Below, piece after piece: positions 23,015-23,665 of a stretch of DNA of 23,665 bases (the first letter of the stretch is position 1; every line of letters starts with the position of its first letter). The stretch is from positions 1 to 23,665 of the forward strand of contig DODG01000155.1 of assembly GCA_003509065.1 (NCBI GenBank), given 5' to 3'. A program made the translations under genes and the position numbers. Origin of the DNA: Acidobacteriota bacterium (GTDB taxonomy: Bacteria; Acidobacteriota; Vicinamibacteria; Vicinamibacterales; UBA823). The notes below the pieces were generated by a model that saw only the letters and a program-made list of their open reading frames with translations, searched no databases and had not been told where the DNA came from.

Positions 23015-23665
23015 CTACTGAATCTCATACGCAGCTCGTAGATGACTAACAGCTGTCTCAAAAATTGAGTAGGCTTCCTGGATTAGCGGGCGATTTCCTA
23101 AATCTCCATACCAATCCAACAGCCAAGCAGACCGGACAAGCGACTTCACAGCTAATGTCACAACTACTTGACGGTCAGGAGCCAATTTAACCGTGTGAGA
23201 CCCCAAAGCCAAGGCAAGCTCTTTCGCTTGAAGTGCCGGTATATAAATCTCGGTAAACAAACCGGATTCCAATAGCTTTCTTATATCTGAATCTCGATCC
23301 GCAATCTCACTGACAATACTCTCCGGATCCCCTGGAATCGCCACCGCCAAGAGCGCGTCTATACTGCCAGGTAACAGTTCGGCACTAGAATCTAATACAG
23401 GTTCAGGCAGTACATCTATATTGATTTCTGGGCTTGATGAGTCCGCATTCTCTTGACCATGAGAACTAAACACAAAGTCAAATCGATCTTCTGTTCTATC
23501 ACCGTCGAATCGAACTTTCGCTACTACCTCCAGTGGTAACTCCTGATTACCTATCTGCGCTTCTAAATAAAGACCGTCGCTGGAAGCCGCTAAAGGATAG
23601 GCAACCACTTCGCGAACTTCATTCGCATCCACGTCGTATGTCTCTTCCAGTACTATTCGACCCTG
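23015..23665 (-). CDS. Unrecognised protein, C-terminal part (N-terminus beyond right edge)
   Basis: The frame is open to the right edge: 216 residues are visible, ending in HLRAAYEIQ. A GTG at 23632 lies inside the frame, but 11 more in-frame codons precede it without a stop, so the gene very likely starts outside the window. The first half is beta-strand-like with alternating hydrophobics (DGLYLEAQIG, LEVVAKVRFDG) and an acidic, Ser-rich linker (about residues 69-85). The second half is helical (IVSEIADRDSDIRKLL, SAWLLDWYGDLG). No catalytic motif or cysteine is visible, and I do not recognise the family. The layout is compatible with the C-terminal end of a secreted VWA-type or predicted surface protein, which is only a guess. 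It precedes the cytochrome c/PHM-like gene on the same strand. Confidence 0.6.
   Translation of the reverse strand, partial: QGRIVLEETYDVDANEVREVVAYPLAASSDGLYLEAQIGNQELPLEVVAKVRFDGDRTEDRFDFVFSSHGQENADSSSPEINIDVLPEPVLDSSAELLPGSIDALLAVAIPGDPESIVSEIADRDSDIRKLLESGLFTEIYIPALQAKELALALGSHTVKLAPDRQVVVTLAVKSLVRSAWLLDWYGDLGNRPLIQEAYSIFETAVSHLRAAYEIQ

Noticed and set aside
23015..23632. Treating the GTG at 23632 as the true start of the right-edge gene
   Set aside because: The frame continues without a stop to the window edge and no ribosome binding site precedes the GTG, so the gene is more likely truncated by the window.

Overview
The window looks like a piece of an uncultivated, moderate-GC Gram-negative bacterial genome. 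It is rich in exported redox and glycoside enzymes with twin-arginine (Tat) signals: two GMC oxidoreductase/gluconate-dehydrogenase-subunit-3 pairs, a Gfo/Idh/MocA oxidoreductase, ThuA, DUF1080, an amidohydrolase and a cupin. This mix is typical of Acidobacteriota and related heterotrophs, but no rRNA or marker gene fixes the taxonomy, so that is an inference. All intergenic gaps are under 200 bases. I saw no tRNA, rRNA, insertion sequence, CRISPR array or phage gene.

Layout. (1) 1-1010, minus: an exported cupin followed by an amidohydrolase cut by the left edge. (2) 1202-1981, plus: a periplasmic metallo-beta-lactamase-fold protein whose metal-binding motifs are degraded; its leader can form a long imperfect stem-loop. 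(3) 5689-1990, minus: a likely operon of gluconate-dehydrogenase-subunit-3-like protein, GMC dehydrogenase with a CxxCxxCxxxC motif, and an ethanolamine-permease-like APC transporter. (4) 5838-11503, plus: a likely five-gene operon of Gfo/Idh/MocA oxidoreductase, ThuA, DUF1080, a nucleoside-symporter-type MFS transporter, and a sodium symporter that closely resembles the animal high-affinity choline transporter CHT1. (5) 17393-11491, minus: a likely four-gene operon of GH89-like glycosidase, glycosylasparaginase-like Ntn hydrolase, a second GMC dehydrogenase and a second subunit-3-like protein. (6) 17590-21720: amino-acid metabolism, with ilvA (plus) and thrC (minus) convergent, then a methylthioribose-kinase-like phosphotransferase. 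(7) 23665-21723, minus: the C-terminal part of an unrecognised protein, then a monoheme cytochrome c fused to a PHM-like copper-monooxygenase fold whose copper ligands are mostly lost.

How the parts may work together. Blocks 3-5 form a contiguous 15 kb locus that reads as an oxidative glycoside or glycoconjugate pathway. GH89-like and glycosylasparaginase-like enzymes would release sugars in the periplasm. Fe-S-containing GMC dehydrogenases (glucoside-3-dehydrogenase type) and the Gfo/Idh enzyme would oxidise sugars to 3-keto forms. ThuA and DUF1080 are families tied to 3-keto-disaccharide processing, and the MFS, APC and SSS transporters would import products. The two amine-type transporters (ethanolamine-like and choline-like) suggest an amino-alcohol or quaternary-amine substrate as well. 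This is inference from family and context. The most unusual single items are the CHT1-like transporter, the two exported proteins that keep a metal-enzyme fold but have lost metal ligands, and the duplicated dehydrogenase pair with swapped gene order.
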